A DNA stretch of 64,000 nt from Betaproteobacteria bacterium. Its GTDB lineage: Bacteria > Pseudomonadota > Gammaproteobacteria > Burkholderiales > SG8-39. The notes under the pieces are model-generated. The model did no database searches, was not told the DNA's origin, and saw only the letters and a program-made list of their open reading frames with translations. The position numbers and the translations under genes are program-made. Positions 1 to 8,250 of this stretch are shown in pieces. The number at the start of each line of letters is the position of its first letter. Position 1 is the first letter of the stretch. The stretch covers positions 21,104 through 85,103 of the forward strand of contig VBCA01000007.1 in assembly GCA_005881575.1 (NCBI GenBank), read 5' to 3'.

Positions 1-549
1 ATTCTTCACCTCGTAGCGCAGCACTTTCACGCCCCAGGAGCGGCCGGCTTCGTCCAGCACGTTGACGATCTGGCGGTTGATCACGTCGCGGCTCTGCAGC
101 GACTGGTCGAGCTCCATCTTGCCGACTTCGCTTCGCAAAGTCGTCTGCGCGAGCTGAACGATCGCGGTGACGTAGTCGGAGGTGCCGTAGGAAGCCAGGC
201 GCGGATCGGTCACCTGGTAATAGATGAGGCCGTCGACCGCGAGCTGGGTGTTGTCCTTGGTGATACACACCTGCTCGGGGACGTCGGCGGGCACTTCCTT
301 GAGCGAATGCCGGTACGCGACACGGTCGAAAAAGGGAATGATGACGTTGAACCCGGGCTCGAGCACTTCGTGGAACTTGCCGAACCGCTCCACGACCCAG
401 GCGCTCTGCTGCGGCACCACGCGCACGCCCTCGATCACGAACACCACCACCAGCGCGATGATGGCGAAAGGGATCCAAAACGCGTGGATCGGCGGGTATC
501 CGTAGATGAGGACCGTGGCGATGAGGACGGCGATTACTTTGAAAAGCAT
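1..549 (-). CDS. SPFH/band 7 (stomatin-like) membrane protein, 3' end outside window
   Basis: The minus strand reads from an ATG at 549 to the window edge without a stop, giving the first 183 residues. A hydrophobic N-terminus (about residues 4-45) is followed by an SPFH domain with VVPQQSAWVVERFGKF, the usual entry of paraslipin/QmcA-type proteins, then PGFNVIIPFFDRV and LRSEVGKMELDQ. Family members are membrane-anchored scaffolds that oligomerise in lipid microdomains and are often encoded beside NfeD, as here: the next gene upstream on the same strand is NfeD-like, with a gap of about 46 bases. The C-terminal part is missing only because the window stops. Confidence 0.9.
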   Translation of the reverse strand, partial: MLFKVIAVLIATVLIYGYPPIHAFWIPFAIIALVVVFVIEGVRVVPQQSAWVVERFGKFHEVLEPGFNVIIPFFDRVAYRHSLKEVPADVPEQVCITKDNTQLAVDGLIYYQVTDPRLASYGTSDYVTAIVQLAQTTLRSEVGKMELDQSLQSRDVINRQIVNVLDEAGRSWGVKVLRYEVKN

Positions 550-595
550 GCTGCCTCCCATGGAGCGTGAGATTTCGTCCGCGGCCCGCGCAAGA

Positions 596-1090
596 TCAGG
601 CGGGCCGCGTCTTGGAGACTTTGAGGGTGCTACCATCGACTGAAGTGATGTAGAGGATTTCGCCGGGCTCGCCCGCGGCCTCGCCCGCGACCTGCGCATC
701 CCAGAGCGTGTCGCGGTATTTCACGCGCGCGTGGCCGGCGCCTTTGTTCACCCAGGAGTCGAACGCGGCCGGCTGGCCGAAATCCAGCCCCTGCATGCGC
801 TTCGGGCTGAGCGTCTGCTTATACCGATGCACCCCGAAGACGCCCGCGACCGCGACGATCGCCGCGCCGAACGCCTGCCAGACGGGCCCGCCGCTCGCGT
901 AGGCGACGCCCGCACCGACCAGGGCCGCGGTGCCGAGAACGAGCAGGTAAAACGTTCCCGTCATCAGCTCGGCGATGATGAGAATAAAGCCGGTGATCAG
1001 CCAGGCGAGGGAAAGGTCCACCGGTGGGAAGCGCGATGTTCTTGTAGTGATTATGCTACCTGAATCGTCGCGCCTCGGTTGAATCCGCAT
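596..1090 (-). CDS. NfeD-like membrane protein
   Basis: A 164-residue product with transmembrane segments at about residues 28-75 (LAWLITGFILIIAEL and following) and a soluble C-terminal part (about 95-160) that fits the small OB-fold of NfeD proteins. NfeD proteins partner with SPFH proteins, and the stomatin-like gene follows directly on the same strand, so the pair probably forms one operon. The ATG at 1090 has AAGG nearby, but the first 24 residues are polar and atypical. A GTG at 1021, just before the first membrane segment, is an alternative start. Confidence 0.8.
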   Translation of the reverse strand: MRIQPRRDDSGSIITTRTSRFPPVDLSLAWLITGFILIIAELMTGTFYLLVLGTAALVGAGVAYASGGPVWQAFGAAIVAVAGVFGVHRYKQTLSPKRMQGLDFGQPAAFDSWVNKGAGHARVKYRDTLWDAQVAGEAAGEPGEILYITSVDGSTLKVSKTRPA

Positions 1091-1182
1091 GCCTTGTTAC
1101 CTTGAGCCTCGCGTGCAGCCACAACTAGCCGGGTCCACGGCTGCGCTGGAGCCTTCGCTCGAGTCCGGGCATCGGTCTCCCG

Positions 1183-1320
1183 ATGTCCAATTTTGTCCAC
1201 CCGCACGGTATGCCCGCCTACGGCGGACTGCTGCTCGCCCCCGAAGCCGTTTGGAAACTCGTCACTGATATCCAGTCGCTCGAGCCGTCAGCGGACCTGC
1301 CGACGGAGGTGTGGACGTAG
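1183..1320 (+). pseudogene. C-terminal remnant of a c-type cytochrome
   Basis: This short open frame (45 residues) reads GMPAYGGLL, then WKLVTDIQSLEP, then DLPTEVW. That is the usual end of cytochrome c domains attached to PQQ dehydrogenases: the methionine-ligand loop followed by the last helix. There is no CxxCH and no plausible N-terminal part upstream, so only the gene end survives. It lies on the strand opposite the PQQ dehydrogenase and overlaps its last 59 bases. The dehydrogenase tail after ISVFTLP looks non-homologous and is therefore probably read from the antisense of this remnant. Confidence 0.55.
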
Positions 1321-3424
1321 GCAGCGTGAACACGGAGATCGTGGGCGATCCCTCGCGGCCGAAGTTGTACGACCCGCCACCCGACGCCGCCGCGACGTAT
1401 TGCTTGCCACCCGCCGTGTAGGTGACGACGCCCCCCAGGAGCCCCGATCCCGTGTAGAAACGGTACAGCTCGCGCCCCGTCAGCGCGTCCAGCGTGATGA
1501 AGTCGCCCGTCAGCTCGCCCGTGAACACCACGCCTCCCGCCGTCGCAGTCACGGCCGCCACCAGCGGTTTTGCGGATCGATAGCGCCACCGCACCGCGCC
1601 GGAGCCCGCGTCCACCGCAGTGAGCCAGCCCTTCGCCTGCGCCGCGGAGTCGGGCGTGTACACGCCGCCAAAGTACTGGTCGCCCTGGTCGAAGCGCGCC
1701 GTCCTGTTCGCTTGGAATACGCCGCACCAATCCACGGCCGGAACGTACAGCAGATGGGCGCGGGGATTGTAGGCCGGCCCGTTCCACACCACGCCACCCT
1801 GCATGCCGGGGCACACTCTGGCGCGCTTCCTGCCCACCGGCGCGTCGGCGTTCAGCCGGGTCGTGATGGGGACCTCGTACACGCGCTCGTGCGTGTCCCG
1901 ATCGAGCACGGTGAGCACCCCGGCCTTGCCCACGGTCGCGATGAGGCTCCGGTCCCGGCCTCCGACCTTCTCCCGGAACAGCGGGGACACCTGAGTGAGG
2001 TCCCAGTCATGCGTGTCGTTGGGGAGCAGTTGCTCGTACCAACGCAGGGTCCCGGTGTGCACGTCGAGCGCGACGAGGGCGTTGGTGTAAAGGTTCTTGC
2101 CCGGCCGCAGATGACCCGCGAAGGCCGGGGCCGGGTTCGTCACCGCGACGTACAACTCTCCTTTGGCCGGGTCGAGCGTCACCGGAGTCCACAACGCGCC
2201 GCCTCCCTGCGGCAGGCCTCCGGGATTCGCCCAAGTGTCCGCGCCGGGCTCGCCCGGCCGGGGGACGGTATTGAACCGCCACACCGGTGTGCCGTCGGCG
2301 AGCCGGAACGCTCCGATCCATCCTTTGATGTTGTTCTCGCTGCCGGCGGGGCCGATCACCACGAGGTCGTCGTAGATGAGCGGAGCCATCGTGATCGTCT
2401 CGCCCGCCTGTGGGCGCGCCACCTGTCGCGCCCACAACAGCTGCCCGTCCCTGGCATCGAGCGCGAGCAGATAGCCGTCCGCCGTGCCGCGGATGACGTG
2501 CCCTCGCGCCAGCGCCACCCCGCGGTTCACCGGCCATAGCTCGTAGTCCCGCGGCTGCCACGTGTACCGCCACCGCGGACGGCACGTGGCGGCGTCGAGC
2601 GCCACCGTCTGGCGCACGGCGGTCACGTACATGACGCCCTTGTACACGACGGGACCGGTTTGAAAGACTTCGGCGGGGCCGACCTGAAACACGCAGGCGA
2701 CGCGAAGCCGTGCGGCATTGGCGGGAGTCAACTCGGTCAGCTGGGAGTAGCGCGTCCCGGAGTAGTTGCCGGTGTGGTAGGGCCAGTTGGCGGAGGCGGC
2801 GCCCGCGAGTTCCGACAGACTTGGTCCCGTGGGGTCGAGGGGCGGGCCGTCCTTGCCCGCGATGAATTCGGTGGGCGCGAGCGCGGCCGGCGCGGCCACA
2901 GCGTCGAGGCGAATCTGGCTGAGCATTGCGTCCGAGGCGTCGAATCGCCGGCGCCCGGCCGGCCAGCCGTTGCGCTGCAGCAGGAAGGCGAATACCGCGG
3001 TGTAGTCGTCGGGCTTGAGTGAGCCCATCGCCAGCTTCGGCATCGTCACGCGCATCACGTGGTACAAGTCTTGAGCGCTGCGCGCTGGAGGCTGCCATGT
3101 CTGCAGGAACGCGGGGCCGGCGAGCGCTGGTGCAGCCGCCCCCTCGAGCTCGCTGCCATGACAGCTGGCGCAGGCAGTCTTGTAGACGCGCCGGCCTTGT
3201 CTGGCCTGATCCGCCGTGAACACGGCCGGGAGCTCTGGGTCGGCGTGACTTGCGGTGCAGGATGTCCCAGCTGCGGCGGCCAGGAGGGCTCCCAACACCA
3301 ATGCGATTCGTCCGAGAACGGATAGTCGAACCGACTCGCCGCTGGAGCCATGGCGAGTCGAAGGCGCGCTGCAATCCGATGATCGGAGCGCGCCGCGACG
3401 AGCGCAAACCGCAGAAGTGCCCAT
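1262..3424 (-). CDS. PQQ-dependent alcohol dehydrogenase-like quinohaemoprotein
   Basis: A 720-residue product with an exported N-terminus, a cytochrome c domain with CASCHG at about residue 86, and then a long PQQ beta-propeller with repeats such as VALDAATCRPRWRY and LLALDARDGQLLWA and the HDWDL segment near the active site. Family members oxidise alcohols or sugars in the periplasm and pass electrons through PQQ and haem to the respiratory chain. Here the haem domain is N-terminal rather than C-terminal. The true start is uncertain: the hydrophobic segment begins near residue 35, so the ATG at 3424 may be too early. The last 18 or so residues overlap an antisense cytochrome remnant. Confidence 0.85.
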   Translation of the reverse strand: MGTSAVCARRGALRSSDCSAPSTRHGSSGESVRLSVLGRIALVLGALLAAAAGTSCTASHADPELPAVFTADQARQGRRVYKTACASCHGSELEGAAAPALAGPAFLQTWQPPARSAQDLYHVMRVTMPKLAMGSLKPDDYTAVFAFLLQRNGWPAGRRRFDASDAMLSQIRLDAVAAPAALAPTEFIAGKDGPPLDPTGPSLSELAGAASANWPYHTGNYSGTRYSQLTELTPANAARLRVACVFQVGPAEVFQTGPVVYKGVMYVTAVRQTVALDAATCRPRWRYTWQPRDYELWPVNRGVALARGHVIRGTADGYLLALDARDGQLLWARQVARPQAGETITMAPLIYDDLVVIGPAGSENNIKGWIGAFRLADGTPVWRFNTVPRPGEPGADTWANPGGLPQGGGALWTPVTLDPAKGELYVAVTNPAPAFAGHLRPGKNLYTNALVALDVHTGTLRWYEQLLPNDTHDWDLTQVSPLFREKVGGRDRSLIATVGKAGVLTVLDRDTHERVYEVPITTRLNADAPVGRKRARVCPGMQGGVVWNGPAYNPRAHLLYVPAVDWCGVFQANRTARFDQGDQYFGGVYTPDSAAQAKGWLTAVDAGSGAVRWRYRSAKPLVAAVTATAGGVVFTGELTGDFITLDALTGRELYRFYTGSGLLGGVVTYTAGGKQYVAAASGGGSYNFGREGSPTISVFTLPTSTPPSAGPLTARATGYQ

Positions 3425-3688
3425 CGACCCTTGTCCCTCGTCCTCGAGTTCCGAGAACGGCCTTGCTCGTCCGCCGACGCTTCGCTCTTTGAGGCGATCA
3501 GCAACGCCGGCGACTGGGTTGTGTGAGTTTAGTTCTTACAGACGATGCTACCGCGTGTGGTTCTAATGGCGGTATCGCTATAGCACTTTTTTTCCGCGTG
3601 CTTCGACGACATCTCTATCGTTCGAGCGCTACACGACTACGGGAGATGCCGGGTTTACCTGACATGCTAAAAATCTCTTTGCGCATCT

Positions 3689-4909
3689 TTAGTCATGGGA
3701 AGCCCGCGACCCGCGGCCACGCTCCTTGATCGCCTGCTCGAAGATCACCTGCGCGGCGATATCGCAGCCCAGTTCGTTGAAGTGACCCTCGTGCGGAAAG
3801 TAGAGAACCGAATGCGCCGCCGCCTGGCGCAGCGCGGGGGTGAGATCGATGAAATGCGCGTCCAGACGCCGAGCGAGGGCCTGCAGCACGCGCTGCGGCC
3901 GATCGGGATCGGACAGGAAACTCGCGTAGCGGGCGTCGCTACTCGCGCCGGCGACGATGGTGAGCTTGAACGATTCGTGCACTTGGAACGGAGAGGGCAC
4001 GTAAGCGATGAACAGTTCCGGCGCCTCGGGCATTGCCCGCAGCGCCTTGACTAGGTACTCGAGTACGCCCGCGGTCACGGCCCAATGCGCTTCCCATTGC
4101 GCCCCATACCAGCCGGCGACGATTCCCGGCGTGCGGGGAAGCGCTGGCGCCATACCCACCGCCTCGACGGTGCGCAGCATGCTCGGATGGGACACCAGCA
4201 CCACCTCGAGTTGGTAACGAAGGAACTGGAAGAACAGCAGGGTGCCGAGCCATTCGCCGGCGCCTTGGCCGGTCGGCGCGCGCGGCGGCTCGCTCAAGGT
4301 CTGCTGCAGGTTTCCGGCAGCGTCGACGTCGAACGCCGGCTGCACGTGATTGCGGCCCATGGTGGAATAGTCCAGGCCGAGGTTGTCCTGGATGTCGTTG
4401 GTGAAAAAGGCCAGCACGAGCTTGCGGCCCAGCCGGTATCCCCTCGCCTGCAATTCCTCCACCAGGCGATATTCCTGGCCGGTGCCGTAACCCGGCACCC
4501 CGACGTTCACGATTTCGAAAGACTCGCCCGCACGCGCCTGCAGCCGGGCGCTGATCGTGTGGTCCTCATCGAGCGGCGCGCCGAAGACGAAAGAATCACC
4601 CAGCAGCATGATCCGCTCCACTCCCGGCTCGGACTCGCGCGAGAGCGGCCGGTTGCGCAAGCCGAGCTCGTTGATGCTGACGTCCACGCGGCGCGCCGCC
4701 TTGGTGTCGAAGTACGAGTAGTGGCCCGGCTGCAGTGCCCAGCCGCGCCGCTCGTCGTAAGTTTTCATCGGGACGCGCCACTCCGTCGGCAGCGCGCCGT
4801 ATCGCCAGCGCAGAGTCATCTCGCCGGCCGCCAACAGCAGCGTGACGCTGACGAACGTGGACGCGAGGACGAGCGCCGCGTTGGCGAAGAAATTCTTGCG
4901 CGGCATCAT
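3689..4909 (-). CDS. SGNH/GDSL-family hydrolase, membrane anchored
   Basis: From the ATG at 4909 the product is 406 residues: one N-terminal hydrophobic helix (signal anchor), then an SGNH fold with block I GDSFVFG (serine nucleophile), the glycine block GVPGYGTGQE, the asparagine block FFTNDIQDN and the final histidine block GHFNELG. Such proteins are esterases or O-acyl/acetyltransferase-like enzymes acting outside the cytoplasm. No acyltransferase partner is next to it, so the substrate is unknown. An ATG at 4960 is also in frame but would place a charged extension before the hydrophobic helix. Confidence 0.75.
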   Translation of the reverse strand: MMPRKNFFANAALVLASTFVSVTLLLAAGEMTLRWRYGALPTEWRVPMKTYDERRGWALQPGHYSYFDTKAARRVDVSINELGLRNRPLSRESEPGVERIMLLGDSFVFGAPLDEDHTISARLQARAGESFEIVNVGVPGYGTGQEYRLVEELQARGYRLGRKLVLAFFTNDIQDNLGLDYSTMGRNHVQPAFDVDAAGNLQQTLSEPPRAPTGQGAGEWLGTLLFFQFLRYQLEVVLVSHPSMLRTVEAVGMAPALPRTPGIVAGWYGAQWEAHWAVTAGVLEYLVKALRAMPEAPELFIAYVPSPFQVHESFKLTIVAGASSDARYASFLSDPDRPQRVLQALARRLDAHFIDLTPALRQAAAHSVLYFPHEGHFNELGCDIAAQVIFEQAIKERGRGSRASHD

Positions 4910-5173
4910 GAGGTCGCGGGGTGCAATCGGGTGCTTGAACGTGCCTCGAACCGCATACAATCGGCCTATGTCAATTTCGCCGTCCTGCGCACCCCTCAGC
5001 CCGGGCGATCGGAGCCAGTCTGGTGGTAAAAAATTACAATTTGATTAAATTGTTCTTGTGAATGATACAGCCATTCTGCAGACAAGGTCGGCGTATATTA
5101 GCAATGCACCAAAGACATTACTGGCGCCTCAATATCCCATGCTCGTCCGTCTATCAAACAGGGGAGATCAACC

Positions 5174-6355
5174 ATGACGACCCGACGTGAGTTTATTTTT
5201 GCGGCGGCCGCGGGCGCCGCGATGCTCACACGCATCTCGAGCGCACTCGCCGCCACCTACGACTTGGTCATCAAGGGCGGTCGCGTCATCGATCCCGCCG
5301 CGGGGATCAACGCAATGCGCGACGTTGCGATCGTCGGCGGGCGCATCGCCGCGATCGAAAGCAACATCGCGGCGGATGGTGCGCAAACGCTCGACGCGCG
5401 AGGAAAGCTCGTCGTGCCGGGCCTGATCGACGTGCACACTCACGCCGCGCGCGCGAGAGAGATGGCGGCGATCTGCCTTGCCGACGGTGTGACGGGTTTT
5501 GTCGATGCCGGATCCGCAGGGGCGGACAAGATCGACGACATCGTGGCGAATGCGAAGTCGGCGCCGAATCGCGGCCGTGTCCTCATCAACCTCGCGCGCA
5601 CCGGCGTTACGCCCGACGGCGAGCTGAATGACATGCAGCGTGCAGACGTCGCTTTGGCGCGCGCGGCGATCGAGCGCCACCGCGATACGATTATCGGCGT
5701 GAAGGCGCGGCTGTCATTCAACGTCGCCGGGCCGAGCGATCTCGACGCCCTCAAGCGTGCCCAGGAAGTCGCAGGCGATCTGCCGGTGATGATACACATC
5801 GGCCAAACGGTCTCATCGATGCCGAAGATACTGGCGCTGCTCAAGCGTGGCGACGTTGTCACCCACATGTACGCGCCGGAGCCGAACAGCATCCTCGATG
5901 GCAATGGCCGCCTATTTCCCGAGGTCGTGGAAGCGCGCCGCCGCGGAATCTGGTTCGACGTCGGCAACGGCCGCAACGGTCACCTCTGGTGGGATGTGGC
6001 GGAGCGCGCGCTGAAGCAGGGCTTCATGCCGGACACGATCTCGACTGACTGGACGACGGAGGGGCGCGCGAGCGGCGTGATCGATTTTCCGAACTGCCTC
6101 TCGAAGTTCCTCATGCTCGGCATGCCGCTCGACCGCGTGATCGCATGCGGTACCCGCAACGCGGCACGCATGTTCGATGCCTTTAAGGATCGCGGCACGC
6201 TGAAGGTCGGCGCGCCTGCGGACGTTGCAGTGCTCGAGTTGCGCGAGGGTGACTTCGAATTCGTCGACAACTACAGGAACGTGCGGACGGGCCGGCAGCG
6301 GCTCTTCCCGAGCGCGACGGTGCTCGGCGGCAAGCTCGTGCCGGCGCAAGGGTAG
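5174..6355 (+). CDS. Tat-exported amidohydrolase/deacetylase-type metallohydrolase
   Basis: The 393-residue product starts with a twin-arginine signal (TRREFIF followed by an alanine-rich stretch), then the amidohydrolase N-terminal strand region (YDLVIKGGRVIDPAAGIN) and the metal-binding GLIDVHTHA. The TIM barrel ends with STDWTTEGRA, supplying the conserved aspartate, and a composite domain with PADVAVLELREGDF. The closest recognisable group is the dihydroorotase/D-aminoacylase-like amidohydrolase/deacetylase family. A ribosome binding site, GGGGAG, lies 7 bases before the ATG. It converges with the dehydrogenase gene at 6381. Substrate unknown. Confidence 0.85.
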   Translation: MTTRREFIFAAAAGAAMLTRISSALAATYDLVIKGGRVIDPAAGINAMRDVAIVGGRIAAIESNIAADGAQTLDARGKLVVPGLIDVHTHAARAREMAAICLADGVTGFVDAGSAGADKIDDIVANAKSAPNRGRVLINLARTGVTPDGELNDMQRADVALARAAIERHRDTIIGVKARLSFNVAGPSDLDALKRAQEVAGDLPVMIHIGQTVSSMPKILALLKRGDVVTHMYAPEPNSILDGNGRLFPEVVEARRRGIWFDVGNGRNGHLWWDVAERALKQGFMPDTISTDWTTEGRASGVIDFPNCLSKFLMLGMPLDRVIACGTRNAARMFDAFKDRGTLKVGAPADVAVLELREGDFEFVDNYRNVRTGRQRLFPSATVLGGKLVPAQG

Positions 6356-6380
6356 AAAACCAGTGCTCGCAACCACCTGA

Positions 6381-8216
6381 TCATTGCGCGGAGAATGCCA
6401 GCAGCACGTTGCCCGGAATGATGCCGCTGTGATGGGAATACCCGGAATTGGTGAAAACCATTCCGCCTGCGATTGCCGGACCCCCGTTGTTGATGGAGCC
6501 GCCTTTCGCTTTCACTGCGTTCACGGTCGTAAATTCCTGAACGGTGTCGTATTCCCAGAGGATCTTGCCATCCTGGGTGGAATAAGCACGGATTCGTCCA
6601 TCGTTTGAGCCGGAAAACACCACGCCGGCCGTTGCGCTCACGGCGGCGGCTTGAGTGGGACTGCACGGTTTTCTGTTGCCGCAGGGTGGATGAGGAGTGG
6701 ACCAAACCTTCTCGCCGGTGCTGACATCAACGGCTGTGATACCGCCGCCCATGTTGGGGTCGACCTCGCGGCCGCCGCCTACTCGCACACCGTCACCCGT
6801 GGCGGCGAAAATGTTCCGACTGTCGGTCGCCGGTCCCCAGAGAACGCCGCCGGACGTGCCGCCTCTGCCGATCTTCTGCTGCCAGATCGTTTTGCCGTCG
6901 TGATCGGGATCGAGAGCGTAAATAATGGCCGACTTGTTCCCCGCAACGAGGACCCGCTTGCCGTCTTTGGTTTCGACGAGGATGGGCGATGCGCCAAAGT
7001 CATAGTCTGGCGCATCTTCGGAACACACGACAGGATCGCCTTCGCGACAGCCGCCGTTCCACACATCGAGATCGGTCATTTGGCGAACCCAGCGGATTCT
7101 CCCCGTCTTCATGTCCATGGCGACAATGGCATCGGTGGTCTTGACGGGAGGAAACGAGTAGGAATTCCCGGTGCCGACATAAATCGCATTTTGCTTCGGA
7201 TCGACGGTCGGTGCACTCCAAACGGCTCCTCCAGCCGGCCCCCAGAGCTGCGTCCCGATGCGGCTGATCCGTGTCGGCTGCGCTTCCTTCTCGATCACAT
7301 AGGTTTTCCAAATCGGCTTTCCATCGGCCGCATCGAGCGCCACCACGCTCCCCCGGAATTTGCAGCAGACATATTTCGGATCGGACACCCGGGACTCTTC
7401 GCGAGCGGAGAGCGGAACGTAGAGGCGGTCATCGTGCAAAGTGGGAGATCCGGTGATCCGGGCCAGCGGATAATCATCGACCTTCGCTTTCCATCGAAGC
7501 TCTCCGGTTTCAGCGTCCACGGCGTAGACGTTCGCCGCCAAGTCTCCGAAGTACGCCGTGTAGCCGGTCCCGCTCGGCGCTTTTCCGATCGTGACCGCGC
7601 TGCGAACTCCGGCCTCGGTCTCCATCATCCAGCGAATACAGCCGGTCTTGGCGTCGAGCGAATAGAGATCGCCTTCCCAGCTGCCGACATACACGCGGCC
7701 TGCGAAAACAACCGGCTGCGCGCTCGCCGAAGTCGCGCCGGGAAACCCGAACGCCCACTTCAACTTCAGCTTCGGCACATCCTCGGGCGGCAGGCCCGCG
7801 GCGCCGGCGGGCTGGAAGCGAGTGTTCTGGGCGGTGACCGCCCACCCGTTCCAGGAAGGTCCGGAGGCGGCCTTCGCGAAGCCTCTATCCGAGCTTTGAC
7901 AAAAAGCAGACTTCGGGATCGGATTCGCCATCTCATCGAGAGGCTTTCCGGAGAGATACTCCGCGAGCACGCGGCGCTCCGCGCGGCTTCGTTCCGCTCC
8001 CTGCGCGATCATCGCTCCTTTTTCGAGAGCCGTGATGATCTGTTGCGGCGACAGTTGTTTCAAGACGCTGCGGGCGGGCGCACGTTGATCTCCAGCCTCG
8101 TGGCATGCCGAGCAATGCGTTTTATAGAGCGCGGCGCCGTCCAGCGCCCAGGCGGGCGCGGAACCGGCAGCGATGCCGGAGCAGCTCGACAGGATATACA
8201 AAAGCCGCAATTTCAT
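6381..8216 (-). CDS. Polyvinyl-alcohol dehydrogenase-like PQQ/haem c enzyme
   Basis: A 611-residue exported product with a signal peptide, a haem site CSACHEAGD at about residue 36, and a PQQ-binding beta-propeller. The layout of an N-terminal cytochrome then an eight-bladed PQQ propeller with FRGSVVALDAADGKPIWKT-type blades is that of polyvinyl-alcohol dehydrogenase (cytochrome). These enzymes oxidise secondary alcohols in the periplasm. The start at 8216 is fixed by GGAGGG six bases upstream; the frame is open further upstream but carries no signal peptide there. It lies 34 bases after an amidohydrolase gene, probably in one operon. The real substrate may be another polyol or secondary alcohol. 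Confidence 0.8.
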   Translation of the reverse strand: MKLRLLYILSSCSGIAAGSAPAWALDGAALYKTHCSACHEAGDQRAPARSVLKQLSPQQIITALEKGAMIAQGAERSRAERRVLAEYLSGKPLDEMANPIPKSAFCQSSDRGFAKAASGPSWNGWAVTAQNTRFQPAGAAGLPPEDVPKLKLKWAFGFPGATSASAQPVVFAGRVYVGSWEGDLYSLDAKTGCIRWMMETEAGVRSAVTIGKAPSGTGYTAYFGDLAANVYAVDAETGELRWKAKVDDYPLARITGSPTLHDDRLYVPLSAREESRVSDPKYVCCKFRGSVVALDAADGKPIWKTYVIEKEAQPTRISRIGTQLWGPAGGAVWSAPTVDPKQNAIYVGTGNSYSFPPVKTTDAIVAMDMKTGRIRWVRQMTDLDVWNGGCREGDPVVCSEDAPDYDFGASPILVETKDGKRVLVAGNKSAIIYALDPDHDGKTIWQQKIGRGGTSGGVLWGPATDSRNIFAATGDGVRVGGGREVDPNMGGGITAVDVSTGEKVWSTPHPPCGNRKPCSPTQAAAVSATAGVVFSGSNDGRIRAYSTQDGKILWEYDTVQEFTTVNAVKAKGGSINNGGPAIAGGMVFTNSGYSHHSGIIPGNVLLAFSAQ

Positions 8217-8250
8217 ATTGCCCTCCGAAAAGCGCGGGCTATGACCAAGC

